A stretch of 64,000 bases of DNA, taken from Sedimentibacter sp. MB31-C6. Lineage in GTDB: Bacteria; Bacillota; Clostridia; Tissierellales; Sedimentibacteraceae. The notes beneath the pieces were generated by a model. The model was not told where the DNA came from. It saw only the letters and a program-made list of their open reading frames with translations, and did no database searches. A program made the translations under genes and the position numbers. The stretch spans positions 2,480,001-2,544,000 of the forward strand of contig NZ_CP142396.1 of assembly GCF_035934735.1 (NCBI RefSeq). Reading direction: 5' to 3'. Of the stretch, positions 7,436 to 15,471 are shown in pieces (the stretch's first letter is position 1; the number at the start of each line of letters is the position of its first letter).

Positions 7436-7735
7436 ATGTTTAATGAATTTATGGACATTCAAATTTTATCTACTTTTGCAGGACTTACTGGTTCGGTTAT
7501 GATAATAGTACAGTTTACTAAATCTTTAGTTAAGAATAAATTTGAAGATTATATTGTTAGACTTTATAGTTTTGTGATAGCACTAATTCTTACCTTTGTT
7601 TTTGCTAGTAAGGGGTATCGAATAGAAGATATTATTGTAACAATAATAAACGCAATTATGATAACTATGACTAGTATGGGAGGATATGAATTGATAACCG
7701 ACCCTAAAGCAAGAAAAACATGTAATAAGAAATAA
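7436..7735 (+). CDS. Small membrane protein, holin-like
   Basis: 99 residues with three hydrophobic stretches (about 10-27, 42-59, 64-82) and a charged C-terminus ending KARKTCNKK. The arrangement TFAGLTGSVMIIVQFTK...VRLYSFVIALIL is reminiscent of small phage-type holins found in clostridial genomes. No phage genes surround it, so a lytic role is unsupported. AAAGGGG lies ahead of the ATG and a terminator follows, so it is a monocistronic unit. Conserved hypothetical is the safe call. Confidence 0.45.
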   Translation: MFNEFMDIQILSTFAGLTGSVMIIVQFTKSLVKNKFEDYIVRLYSFVIALILTFVFASKGYRIEDIIVTIINAIMITMTSMGGYELITDPKARKTCNKK

Positions 7736-7749
7736 TGTTCATTATTATC

Positions 7750-7786
7750 AAAAGAACAGAAAATTTAAGTTTTCTGTTCTTTTTTT
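7750..7786 (+). terminator. Terminator of the small membrane protein gene
   Basis: Perfect 14-bp stem AAAAGAACAGAAAA / TTTTCTGTTCTTTT with loop TTTAAG, continuing into more T. Confidence 0.85.
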
Positions 7787-7880
7787 ATGCAGTAAATGCA
7801 TCGAATGAATAAATATACTTAAATTTAGCAATCTCAATATTTGGATATAAAGAAAAGACACATATTATGAAAAAAATGTA

Positions 7881-7909
7881 TTGACATAATGTTTTGTCGA
7901 ATGTATAAT
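7881..7909 (+). promoter_or_regulatory. Consensus sigma-A promoter of the YfcC-like gene
   Basis: TTGACA (7881-7886), 17-base spacer, TATAAT (7904-7909): an exact consensus. The leader to the ATG at 7987 is about 70 bases. Confidence 0.8.
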
Positions 7910-7986
7910 ACACAATAAAATATGTATAAATAATAATTTTGCATATTTAGAATTATAATTATAATATTTTAGGAGGAAGAGGATTT

Positions 7987-9384
7987 ATGGAAAAAACAAA
8001 GAAGAAAATTAAAATCCCACATACTTATGTAATTTTATTTTCATTAATTATTTTAACTGCTATATTTACTTATGTTATACCAGCAGGTCAATATGAAAGA
8101 GTTGAACTTGGAGAAAGAACTGTTGTAGATCCAGATTCATTTTCATATGTTGATTCTAATCCTGCAAAATTATTTGATGTTTTTAAAGCTGTTCCAAAAG
8201 GATTAGGAGCTTCTCAAAGTATAGTATTCTTTATTTTTATTGTAGGAGGTTCTTTTAACATTATAACTCAAACAGGGGCTATTGAAGCAGCTATTACTAA
8301 AATAGCATTTAAACTTAAAGGTAAAGAGAAATTGCTTATTCCTATAATTGTGATAGTATTTTCAGTAGGGGGAGGTACCATCGGAATGGCAGAAGAAGCA
8401 GTAGTTTTCGTACCGATAGGTATTGCCCTTGCAAGAGCATTAGGATATGATGCTATAGTAGGTATGGCAATGGTATCTCTAGGAGCTGCTGCTGGATTTA
8501 CATCTGGCTTTATGAATCCTTTTACAGTCGGCGTTGCTCAAGGTATTGCAGAATTACCTCCATTTTCTGGTATAGTTTTAAGAATTGTTATTTGGGTTTT
8601 CTCTGTAATGCTTGTAACATTTTATATTTTTAAATATGGTGGCAAAGTAAAATCAGATCCTACTAAAAGTTTAGTTTATGAGTTAGAACTACAAGAAAAG
8701 CATAAAGCCTTAGATTTAGAAAATGTTAAAGAAATGACTAGAAAACACGTAGGTGTAATGTTGGTATTTTTAGCTGGCATAATTTTATTGGTTTATGGAG
8801 TATTTACATATGGGTGGTATATGACTGAAATTGCTGCTTTATTTTTAGCTATGGGAATTATTGCTGGGTTAGTAGGGGGAATGGATGTAGATGAAATTGC
8901 AAAACAATTTATTGCCGGGGCAAAGGAATTAACAACTGGGGCATTGGTCGTAGGTGTAGCTAGAGGAATGCTTGTTATTATGGAAAGCGGACTCATTCTT
9001 GATACTATAGTTCATGCATTAGCTGGAATAATAACTTCTTTACCAAAAGCAATAAGCGCAGTTGCAATGTTTGTAGTACAATCAGTAATTAACTTTTTCA
9101 TACCATCTGGTTCTGGACAGGCAGCCACTACTATGCCAATTATGACTCCACTTGCAGATGTTATTGGTGTAACAAGGCAAACTGGAGTTTTAGCTTATCA
9201 TCTAGGTGATGGTATATCTAATTCGGTTATACCTACATCCGCAACTCTTTTAGCTAATTTATCTATTGCTAAAATTAAGTATGAAGACTGGGTAAAGTTT
9301 GTTTGGAAACTTATGGTTTTATGGTCAGTAATAGCTGCAGCATTCATGATAATTGCAACATTGATTAATTATGGTCCATACTAA
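7987..9384 (+). CDS. YfcC-family carboxylate/amino-acid carrier
   Basis: 465-residue inner-membrane protein with about twelve hydrophobic segments. The N-terminus KIPHTYVILFSLIILTAI followed by YVIPAGQY is the signature of the YfcC/DcuC-like family; GGGTIGMAEEAVVF (about residues 128-141) and IPSGSGQAATTMPIM further on are its conserved Gly/Ser-rich re-entrant motifs. Related proteins are proposed to move C4-dicarboxylates, arginine/ornithine or peptides. The next gene encodes an M20 amidohydrolase, so uptake of an acylated amino acid or dipeptide for cleavage is a reasonable inference. It has an exact consensus promoter. Substrate not determined. Confidence 0.75.
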   Translation: MEKTKKKIKIPHTYVILFSLIILTAIFTYVIPAGQYERVELGERTVVDPDSFSYVDSNPAKLFDVFKAVPKGLGASQSIVFFIFIVGGSFNIITQTGAIEAAITKIAFKLKGKEKLLIPIIVIVFSVGGGTIGMAEEAVVFVPIGIALARALGYDAIVGMAMVSLGAAAGFTSGFMNPFTVGVAQGIAELPPFSGIVLRIVIWVFSVMLVTFYIFKYGGKVKSDPTKSLVYELELQEKHKALDLENVKEMTRKHVGVMLVFLAGIILLVYGVFTYGWYMTEIAALFLAMGIIAGLVGGMDVDEIAKQFIAGAKELTTGALVVGVARGMLVIMESGLILDTIVHALAGIITSLPKAISAVAMFVVQSVINFFIPSGSGQAATTMPIMTPLADVIGVTRQTGVLAYHLGDGISNSVIPTSATLLANLSIAKIKYEDWVKFVWKLMVLWSVIAAAFMIIATLINYGPY

Positions 9385-9494
9385 GAAGTGTATTTAAGTT
9401 TAGCAGTTTAATTATAAATAATAAAATAGCAGTTAACTTATTTTGCTAGATGTGATATCATAATTAATAATGCAAGGTGAATTGGAGGATAATG

Positions 9495-10661
9495 ATGAAA
9501 GAAAAAGTATTGGATTTAATTGACAAGTTGGAACCAGAGTTGAATGATTTAAGTTTGGAAATTTATAATAATCCTGAACTAGGTTATGAAGAGTTTAAAG
9601 CTTGTAAGTTACATACAGAAATATTAAGAAAGTATGGATTTACTATATATGATAATTTTTCAGGTGTTAAAACTGGATTTAAAGCTGAATATAAAAGTTT
9701 AAAAGATGGGTTAACTGTTGCTTACATGGCCGAATACGATGCATTACCTGGTATAGGACATGGATGTGGACATAATTTATTAGGTGCTGTTAGTACTGGT
9801 GCAGGAATTGTTTTAAAACAAATAATTGATGAAATTGGTGGAAAGGTAATTGTTTTTGGTACTCCAGCAGAAGAAACAAGTGGAGCAAAGGTAATATATG
9901 TAGAAAATCAGGAGTTTGATGATGTTGATATTGCAATGATGGCGCACCCTGGAAATGAATATACAAAAAGCGGTACTTCTTTGGCTTTAGAGCCTATTCA
10001 ATTTGAATTTTTTGGGAAAACCTCTCATGCTGCTGCTTCACCTGAAAAAGGAATAAATGCATTAGATGCTGCTATATCGACATTTAATAGTATAAATGCT
10101 TTAAGAGAACATATTAGAAGTGATTCTAGAGTTCATGGTGTAATTATTGAGGGTGGAAAGGCTGCAAATGTTGTTCCTGATTACACAAAAGTTCAATTTT
10201 ATGTTCGTTCTACTACTAAAACATATAATGAGGAGTTATTAGAAAAGATTAAAAACTGTGCAAAAGGTGCAGCATTAGTGACTGGATGCGAACTTAAGAT
10301 AACAAAATATGAATTTAACTATGATAATATGGTTACTAATGAAATTTTGTCAAACTTATTTAATGAAAAAATCTTTGAGATAGCAAATATAACAATGAGT
10401 GAGCCTAGTAAAAATACTGGTTCAATAGATGCAGGACAGGTAAGTCAAATATGTCCAACTATTCATCCGTATTTTGATATAACTAATGACAAAAACATAG
10501 TTGCTCATACTAGAGAAATGGCTAAATCTACATTAACTGATTATGCAAAAAAACAAATGAAAAATACGATAGCAGCTTTAGTATTAACAGCTGCTGAAGT
10601 TATACAAAATGATAAATTGTTTGAAGAAATGAAATTGGAATTTGAAAATACTGAAAAATAG
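9495..10661 (+). CDS. M20-family amidohydrolase/dipeptidase
   Basis: 388-residue cytosolic metallohydrolase. Metal-site motifs are AEYDALPGIGHGCGHN (residues 79-94, with Cys91 and His93), PAEE with catalytic Glu126/Glu127, His151 in AHPG, and His178 in GKTSHAA at the dimerisation lid. The GIGHGCGHN form is typical of the PM20D2/AbgB-like branch, which cleaves amides such as p-aminobenzoyl-glutamate or N-acyl and beta-alanyl dipeptides. GTG at 9477 and ATG at 9492 are in frame, but GGAGG at 9484-9488 fits best with ATG 9495. It lies 110 bases behind the YfcC-type carrier and probably processes its substrate. Confidence 0.8.
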   Translation: MKEKVLDLIDKLEPELNDLSLEIYNNPELGYEEFKACKLHTEILRKYGFTIYDNFSGVKTGFKAEYKSLKDGLTVAYMAEYDALPGIGHGCGHNLLGAVSTGAGIVLKQIIDEIGGKVIVFGTPAEETSGAKVIYVENQEFDDVDIAMMAHPGNEYTKSGTSLALEPIQFEFFGKTSHAAASPEKGINALDAAISTFNSINALREHIRSDSRVHGVIIEGGKAANVVPDYTKVQFYVRSTTKTYNEELLEKIKNCAKGAALVTGCELKITKYEFNYDNMVTNEILSNLFNEKIFEIANITMSEPSKNTGSIDAGQVSQICPTIHPYFDITNDKNIVAHTREMAKSTLTDYAKKQMKNTIAALVLTAAEVIQNDKLFEEMKLEFENTEK

Positions 10662-10807
10662 ATTATAAATATAAAAACCATATTTCAAACATGTAAAGAA
10701 ATTATTTGAATTATATCTGTCATTTATGAAAATATTCAAACTGAGCATTTACAGAATGTCAGAAAAGCATACAATATTTATATAATAGTAAATATTGGAG
10801 GTTAGTA

Positions 10808-11386
10808 ATGCAAACTGGCAAGAATAATTACACAATTTATAAACTTACTGTTATTGGTTTAATGTCAGCTATGGTTTTTGTAGCAACTAATTTTAGAATT
10901 GAAATTCCTACACCGTTAGGTAAAACAATGCTTCATTTAGGAAATGTTATGTGTTTATTAAGTGGTTTACTTTTTGGGAGTACAATAGGCGGATTATCTG
11001 CAGGTTTTGGTTCAGCCATTTTTGATTTGTTTGATCCAGCATTTGCACCTGAGTTTTGGATAACTTTCATTTTGAAATTTGCCATGGGATATATAGCAGG
11101 CAAAATTTCTCATATTAATGGATATAATGGAGAAAATAAAAAGGCAAATTTAGTTGCAGCTATATTAGGCGCAGCAATGTATGTATTATTGTATATATCA
11201 AAAACAATAATTTTGCAGTTTATAGTGTTGCAAAGTAGATGGGAGGCAGTGGCTGCAGTTGCAGGAACTAAATTTATTGTTTCATCTACTAATGCAATTA
11301 TAGCTGTGGTAGCCTCTATATTATTAACATTTAGTTTAAGGGGGCCTTTAAAATCGGCTGGTATATATAATAAGTTGAATAAATAG
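10808..11386 (+). CDS. ECF transporter S component
   Basis: 192 residues with five to six membrane segments. The N-terminus has the S-component hallmark (YKLTVIGLMSAMVFVATNF), then PTPLGKTMLHLGNVMCLLSGLLFG, as in vitamin-binding S subunits that partner with a shared EcfAT module. No ATPase or T component lies nearby. TTGGAGG precedes the ATG. It stands 147 bases behind the M20 amidohydrolase and ends in a terminator. Substrate unknown; a product or cofactor linked to the YfcC-M20 pair is possible but speculative. Confidence 0.7.
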   Translation: MQTGKNNYTIYKLTVIGLMSAMVFVATNFRIEIPTPLGKTMLHLGNVMCLLSGLLFGSTIGGLSAGFGSAIFDLFDPAFAPEFWITFILKFAMGYIAGKISHINGYNGENKKANLVAAILGAAMYVLLYISKTIILQFIVLQSRWEAVAAVAGTKFIVSSTNAIIAVVASILLTFSLRGPLKSAGIYNKLNK

Positions 11387-11421
11387 AATTTACTTTAAGT
11401 GACAAAAAAGTTATTAATAAT

Positions 11422-11465
11422 AAAAAGTCTTGAACAAATTTTCATTTGCCCAAGACTTTTTTTAA
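11422..11465. terminator. Bidirectional terminator
   Basis: AAAAAGTCTTG / CAAGACTTTTT with an inner CAAAT/ATTTG stem. It separates the plus-strand S component from the minus-strand repeat protein, and either strand gives a T-run. Confidence 0.85.
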
Positions 11466-11490
11466 TTATAGTTAATTAATTTTATAAAAA

Positions 11491-11886
11491 TTATTTATTT
11501 TTTCTGCATCTTCTTCTATCTTCGTCTTCTTCAAGTAATTCTTCTAAACACTCGAACACATCATCACAGTCAAATCTTCTTCTGCGACGACAATTTCCGT
11601 TATTTTCTTCAAGAGCATCTTCAAGCAATTCTTCTAAGCACTCGAACACATCATCACAGTCAAACCTTCTTCTGCGACGACAATCTCTGTCAAAGCCACC
11701 ATTTGGGCTTACAGAGTTATCGCAATGATGATGTTTGTTATTTTCTTCTTCAAGAGCATCTTCAAGTAATTCTAATAAACATTCAAAGACAAAATCACAA
11801 TCGAATCTTCTTCTACCTCTTTCACCTTCAACGTTATTACATCTTCTTCGGTTTGCACCAGCTACATTATTTGATCTATTAACCAT
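11491..11886 (-). CDS. Tandem-repeat Arg/Cys/Glu-rich protein, function unknown
   Basis: 131 residues, extremely charged. Three copies of a unit alternate an Arg block, FDCD(D/F)VFEC, and an acidic amphipathic helix (LEELLEDALEE). Each unit holds a Cys-x5-Cys pair. Between units one and two lies a linker with HHHCD and NGGFDRDC. The DNA of units two and three is nearly identical at a 90-base offset (11529-11596 against 11619-11686), showing recent duplication; unit one is more diverged. A GTG at 11895 is in frame but overlaps the ribosome binding site AAAGGTG, so ATG at 11886 is chosen. There is no signal peptide. I do not recognise a family; low-complexity spore-coat or metal-binding proteins are conceivable analogues. 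Confidence 0.7.
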   Translation of the reverse strand: MVNRSNNVAGANRRRCNNVEGERGRRRFDCDFVFECLLELLEDALEEENNKHHHCDNSVSPNGGFDRDCRRRRRFDCDDVFECLEELLEDALEENNGNCRRRRRFDCDDVFECLEELLEEDEDRRRCRKNK

Positions 11887-12019
11887 TAATAACACCTTTT
11901 TATAGTAAATTTTTTGAGGCCAAGCTCATTATCATCATATTCAACTAGTAAAGAAGTGTTACAACATGTCTAAATTTTTTTATTAAATATAGTTATAATG
12001 AACAAACAATAATAATTGA

Positions 12020-13363
12020 TTATTTTGTTTTGTATATTGAAATGATCCATCCGATAGATAATCCAATTACCATTGGAATTATCCAACCCATTCCTAAATT
12101 AAAAAATGGCAGATAATTATTATAAAATTCTAATATATTATTGATAAACGTCTGATTCTTTATTATATCAGGCATAGCATTTAAAGCATCGGCGATACTT
12201 ACAAATAATGTACAAAGTGTTGTAAACAAATATACAATTTGTTTGTCTTTGAATAATGGAGATAATATTCCTAATATAATTAGAGCTATTGCTAAAGGAT
12301 ATAAAAACATTAATACTGGGATTGATAAAGCAATTATTTGTGTCAATCCTATATTTGCTACAAAACAAGCAATGAGGGTGAAAATTATTACAAAGGATTT
12401 ATAATTCAAGAAATTAGGAAACATATCATTAAATGTTTCCGAGCAAGCAGTAATTAATCCTATTGCAGTTTTTAGACAGGCAACAGTTACTATAATAGCC
12501 AGTAAGATACTTCCAAAGGAACCGAAATAGTAATTTGCAATTTGAGCTAATGCAATTCCACCATTATCTGATACTTCAAATAACGAAACACTTGTTGCTC
12601 CAAGGTAAGATAAGCTACTATAGATTAAACCCATTAGCAAAATACTAACAAGTCCTGATTTTATTGTATTTATAGCTATGTTTTTAGGGTCATTTACTCC
12701 TAATTCTTTTATTGTTTGCACTACAATAATACCAAATGCTAAGGATGCCAAAGCATCCATTGTGTTATAGCCTTCTGTAAACCCCTTGAAAAAGGGAGCT
12801 GTTTTATACATTCCATTAATGGCAGCATCTGAAATACTACCCATAGGTTTTGAAATACCAGCTATAACTAAAACAGCTAAAAAAATTAAAAAGATTGGAT
12901 TTAAAATTTTGCCAACCCATACTAAAATTTTGCTAGGTTTCATTGAAAAGAACAATGCGGCTAAGAAAAATATAATTGTAAATATTGCTAAACCTAAAGC
13001 ATGGTATTCTGTAGAAATGTAAGGTGCAAAACTTATTTCAAATGGCACAGTTCCAGTTCTTGGTAGAGCGAAAAAGGGTCCAATTGTTAAGTATAATAAA
13101 ATAGTCATAATATATCCATATATAGGATGTACTCTACTTGATAAATCAAATAAACCATTACTTCTTGAAATGCCTATTGCTACAACTCCTAAAAAAGGCA
13201 AGCCTATTGCTGTTATCAAAAATCCTACTGTAGCTATAATCATATTACTTCCAGCTTCCTGTCCCATATGTACAGGAAAAATCAAATTTCCGGCTCCGAA
13301 GAATAGTCCAAATAACATTGAGCCAATTAAAATATTTGATGTTAAATTTAAGCGCTTATCCAT
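12020..13363 (-). CDS. brnQ: Branched-chain amino acid transport protein BrnQ
   Basis: 447-residue carrier with about twelve membrane segments. The N-terminal motif IGSMLFGLFFGAGNLIFP is diagnostic of the LIVCS family, which imports leucine, isoleucine and valine with sodium or protons. An in-frame upstream start at 13411 exists, but the AAAGGAG site sits just ahead of ATG 13363 (MDKRLNLTSN), which is also the family start. The gene is monocistronic. An inverted pair CTGAGTA/TACTCAG (13396-13402 and 13419-13425) lies in the leader and may be an operator or leader hairpin. Confidence 0.92.
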   Translation of the reverse strand: MDKRLNLTSNILIGSMLFGLFFGAGNLIFPVHMGQEAGSNMIIATVGFLITAIGLPFLGVVAIGISRSNGLFDLSSRVHPIYGYIMTILLYLTIGPFFALPRTGTVPFEISFAPYISTEYHALGLAIFTIIFFLAALFFSMKPSKILVWVGKILNPIFLIFLAVLVIAGISKPMGSISDAAINGMYKTAPFFKGFTEGYNTMDALASLAFGIIVVQTIKELGVNDPKNIAINTIKSGLVSILLMGLIYSSLSYLGATSVSLFEVSDNGGIALAQIANYYFGSFGSILLAIIVTVACLKTAIGLITACSETFNDMFPNFLNYKSFVIIFTLIACFVANIGLTQIIALSIPVLMFLYPLAIALIILGILSPLFKDKQIVYLFTTLCTLFVSIADALNAMPDIIKNQTFINNILEFYNNYLPFFNLGMGWIIPMVIGLSIGWIISIYKTK

Positions 13364-13494
13364 ACTTTTCTCCTTTATAAGCAAAAATAAAGCTCCTGAG
13401 TATCTTGTCATAGAGATTTACTCAGAAACTATACAATTTTAACATGAAAAATTTTATTGTGCAAGCTTGTAAATTTTAATAATTTTAAAGTAGG

Positions 13495-13519
13495 AGCATT
13501 GGAGAATATCTCCAATGCT
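13495..13519 (-). terminator. Hairpin after the minus-strand 13.5-kb gene
   Basis: Perfect 11-bp stem AGCATTGGAGA / TCTCCAATGCT with loop ATA, 20 bases past the stop at 13539. The following minus-strand sequence is T-rich but lacks a clean run, so termination is likely but not certain. Confidence 0.6.
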
Positions 13520-13538
13520 TCTGATGCTTCAAATGCAT

Positions 13539-14000
13539 TTAGTGTTTTTCTGGAATAATAATGTATTCAGTATAAGGTTCTCCTGTTACAATAGGAGTAA
13601 GTTTTACGTTAAAGGTAGTAGTTATATTAGGGAAAATTTCCATATTAATTACAACAATTGGATAATATCCTATAGCTTCCACCCTCATATGGTATTCGTC
13701 TCGATTTTCCTCTTCATTACCAAATTCATGTATTACAGGTAATTCTATAGGAGGTACCTTACCATTTTCATCTGTTGTATAACTTACAATAAGATTTTCC
13801 TCTGCGGCTTCATTATATATACCTCTAACACTATAAAGGTATATACTTACTTTAGCATTATTAATTGGAATAGAGTTATTATCTGAAAATACCCCGATGT
13901 CTAAAAAACCTGTAATTTTATTATTGTCATCAACTTCATTTAATTCTAATTTACTAATTAAAATGTTCTTAACTTTATAAGGCTTTCTTGCATCTATCAT
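13539..14000 (-). CDS. Hypothetical beta-sandwich protein (carboxypeptidase-regulatory-like)
   Basis: 153 residues with no signal peptide or membrane segment. The pattern is that of a carboxypeptidase regulatory-like/CnaB-type beta sandwich: GFLDIGVFSDN...INNAKVSIYL, then a YTTDENGKV turn, VEAIGYYPIVVINMEIFP and a final strand TTTFNVKLTPI. The C-terminus GEPYTEYIIIPEKH is distinctive. Similar domains occur in cell-surface and spore-associated clostridial proteins, but here it is the whole protein. It has an AAAGGATG site ahead of the ATG and its own hairpin. Function unknown; the domain call is from pattern only. Confidence 0.5.
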   Translation of the reverse strand: MIDARKPYKVKNILISKLELNEVDDNNKITGFLDIGVFSDNNSIPINNAKVSIYLYSVRGIYNEAAEENLIVSYTTDENGKVPPIELPVIHEFGNEEENRDEYHMRVEAIGYYPIVVINMEIFPNITTTFNVKLTPIVTGEPYTEYIIIPEKH

Positions 14001-14120
14001 AATTATAACATCCTTTCGTATGTTCTATTTAATATAATATATGCAAAAAACACTTGATTGCAATCATAGACTTATCTTATATCTCTTAGATGAATTTAAA
14101 TGATATATTTAAGCAAAATA

Positions 14121-14555
14121 TTAGATAAATCTGTTATTAGTAGGTTTAGAAATATTTTTGAGTGCTACTTCGGCATTATCTTGTAATTTTGGCTCAACTG
14201 AAATGTCTCCTAATGAAACCATACCTACAAGCTTATTGTTTTTAACAATCGGTAGTCTTCTTATTTGATTTTCGCTCATGATTCTTACTGCTTCATGAGC
14301 ATCCATATTGGGATTTCCTACGATAGGATTAGGTGTCATAATATCTTTAACACTTTTATGTCCGGTATTTTGTCCTGAAGCTACGGATCTCAAAATAATA
14401 TCTCTATCTGTAACAATGCCAATTACCTCTTGGTGTTCACATACAGGTAATGAACCAACATTATATTGCTTCATTTGTTGCGCAGCTCTTTCAATAGGAT
14501 CGCTAGAATTTAAATAAGCTATACTATTTGACGTCATTATATCTTGTATTTTCAA
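14121..14555 (-). CDS. Tandem CBS-domain protein
   Basis: 144 residues consisting of two CBS domains (about 4-58 and 70-124). IGIVTDRDIILRSVA and VGMVSLGDIS are the conserved ends of each domain, with DIMT at both domain starts. Such stand-alone CBS pairs bind adenine nucleotides and are thought to sense energy state or stress. A TTG start is chosen because GGAGGTG lies seven bases ahead of it; the in-frame ATG at 14585 would place that site inside the coding region. Stand-alone minus-strand gene between BrnQ/13.5-kb genes and the divergent gntR. Partner protein unknown. Confidence 0.85.
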   Translation of the reverse strand: MKIQDIMTSNSIAYLNSSDPIERAAQQMKQYNVGSLPVCEHQEVIGIVTDRDIILRSVASGQNTGHKSVKDIMTPNPIVGNPNMDAHEAVRIMSENQIRRLPIVKNNKLVGMVSLGDISVEPKLQDNAEVALKNISKPTNNRFI

Positions 14556-14616
14556 AAAAATCACCTCCATGTATATACTAACCAATGAAAGCCATTTTTA
14601 TTACTTATATAAGTTA

Positions 14617-14656
14617 TTGACAATAAAAAAAACTGGATGTATAATACATGTATACA
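14617..14656 (+). promoter_or_regulatory. Promoter and operator of the gntR gene
   Basis: TTGACA (14617-14622), 17-base spacer, TATAAT (14640-14645), an exact consensus. Directly after it comes ATGTATACA (14648-14656). The block GATGTATAATACATGTATAC recurs with one mismatch at the larA-like promoter, so this is a probable autoregulatory operator for the GntR protein. Confidence 0.75.
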
Positions 14657-14696
14657 ACTGTTTTTATATTATATAAAAATATAAGGAGAATGAATC

Positions 14697-15362
14697 TTGG
14701 AGAAAAATAAGGTAGTTAGAAGTCGTAGAAAAAACTTGGCTCAATATGCTTATAAAGAAATAAGAAACAGAATTTATTTCAATCAGATAAAGCCTGGGGA
14801 ACTTATTAAGGAAAATAACTTAGCAGAAGAACTAGGTATTAGCAGAACTCCAGTTAGAGAAGCAATAAAAATGCTAGCTAGCGAAGATTTAATTGAAGTT
14901 AGGGAAGGTGTTGGAACTTTTGTTAAGATACTTTCGTTTAAGGACATAAGGGATATATTTGAAGTTAGAAAAGCATTAGAGGCAATTGCAGTGAAGTCTG
15001 CTATAAATAGAATTACAGAAAGTGACTTAAAAGGGTTAGAAGACGATTTTAATCGAATATCTATGGAATTAGAAAAAGGTAAATTGACGAGAGAAGAATT
15101 TACAGATGTGGATATGAAGGTTCATGAATTAATATTTAATAGATGTGAAAATTCCTTTGCAAGAGGAATATTTGAAGATATAAAATTAAAAATAAAACAA
15201 TACCAATTTTTGTCATATGAATCACTAAATAACAGCAATGAAAGCATATTGCAACATTTGGAGATAATTAATCTTTTAAGAAAAAAAGACTTAAATAGCT
15301 TAATTACAACATTAAATAATCATATTGATTGGTCTTTAAAATGTTTTTTAATGTATGATTGA
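14697..15362 (+). CDS. GntR-family regulator, FadR/FCD subfamily
   Basis: 221 residues. The N-terminal winged helix carries LGISRTPVREAIKML (residues 46-60), the hallmark of the family, and the C-terminal FCD ligand domain starts near residue 82 (DIRDIFEVRKALE), with Asp/His positions suited to metal and carboxylate binding. TTG is taken as start because AAGGAG lies eight bases ahead and no in-frame ATG is close. FCD members usually sense organic acids and repress nearby catabolic genes. A shared operator-like sequence at its own promoter and at the larA-like promoter indicates control of the downstream operon. Confidence 0.88.
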   Translation: MEKNKVVRSRRKNLAQYAYKEIRNRIYFNQIKPGELIKENNLAEELGISRTPVREAIKMLASEDLIEVREGVGTFVKILSFKDIRDIFEVRKALEAIAVKSAINRITESDLKGLEDDFNRISMELEKGKLTREEFTDVDMKVHELIFNRCENSFARGIFEDIKLKIKQYQFLSYESLNNSNESILQHLEIINLLRKKDLNSLITTLNNHIDWSLKCFLMYD

Positions 15363-15395
15363 TTAAGTATTCAACTGATCATGAAAATATTTTCA

Positions 15396-15435
15396 TTGAC
15401 AAGTTTAATTTTTGATGTATAATAGATGTATACAT
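15396..15435 (+). promoter_or_regulatory. Promoter and operator of the LarA/AcnX/TRAP operon
   Basis: TTGACA (15396-15401), 16-base spacer, TATAAT (15418-15423), then the palindrome ATGTATACAT (15426-15435). The 20-base block GATGTATAATAGATGTATAC is the counterpart of the gntR promoter site in the same register. Confidence 0.75.
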
Positions 15436-15471
15436 GTAGTATATATCTATTATACTTGTAGGAGGATATCG

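Noticed and set aside
7436-7735. Prophage remnant suggested by a holin-like protein
   Set aside because: No integrase, capsid, tail, lysin or att-like sequences are nearby; the protein is a single gene with its own terminator.
10662-10807. Possible riboswitch ahead of the second S component
   Set aside because: The stretch is AT-rich with no recognisable conserved core or convincing helices.
11529-11686. Near-identical 68-base direct repeats at a 90-base offset, at first CRISPR-like
   Set aside because: Both copies are in frame within one coding gene and encode the same protein unit; the intervening sequence is repeat too, there is no spacer pattern, and no cas gene is near.
12786-13442. 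Open frames on the plus strand within and beside brnQ
   Set aside because: They lie opposite a clear BrnQ gene, have no ribosome site or family features, and reflect codon bias of the real gene.
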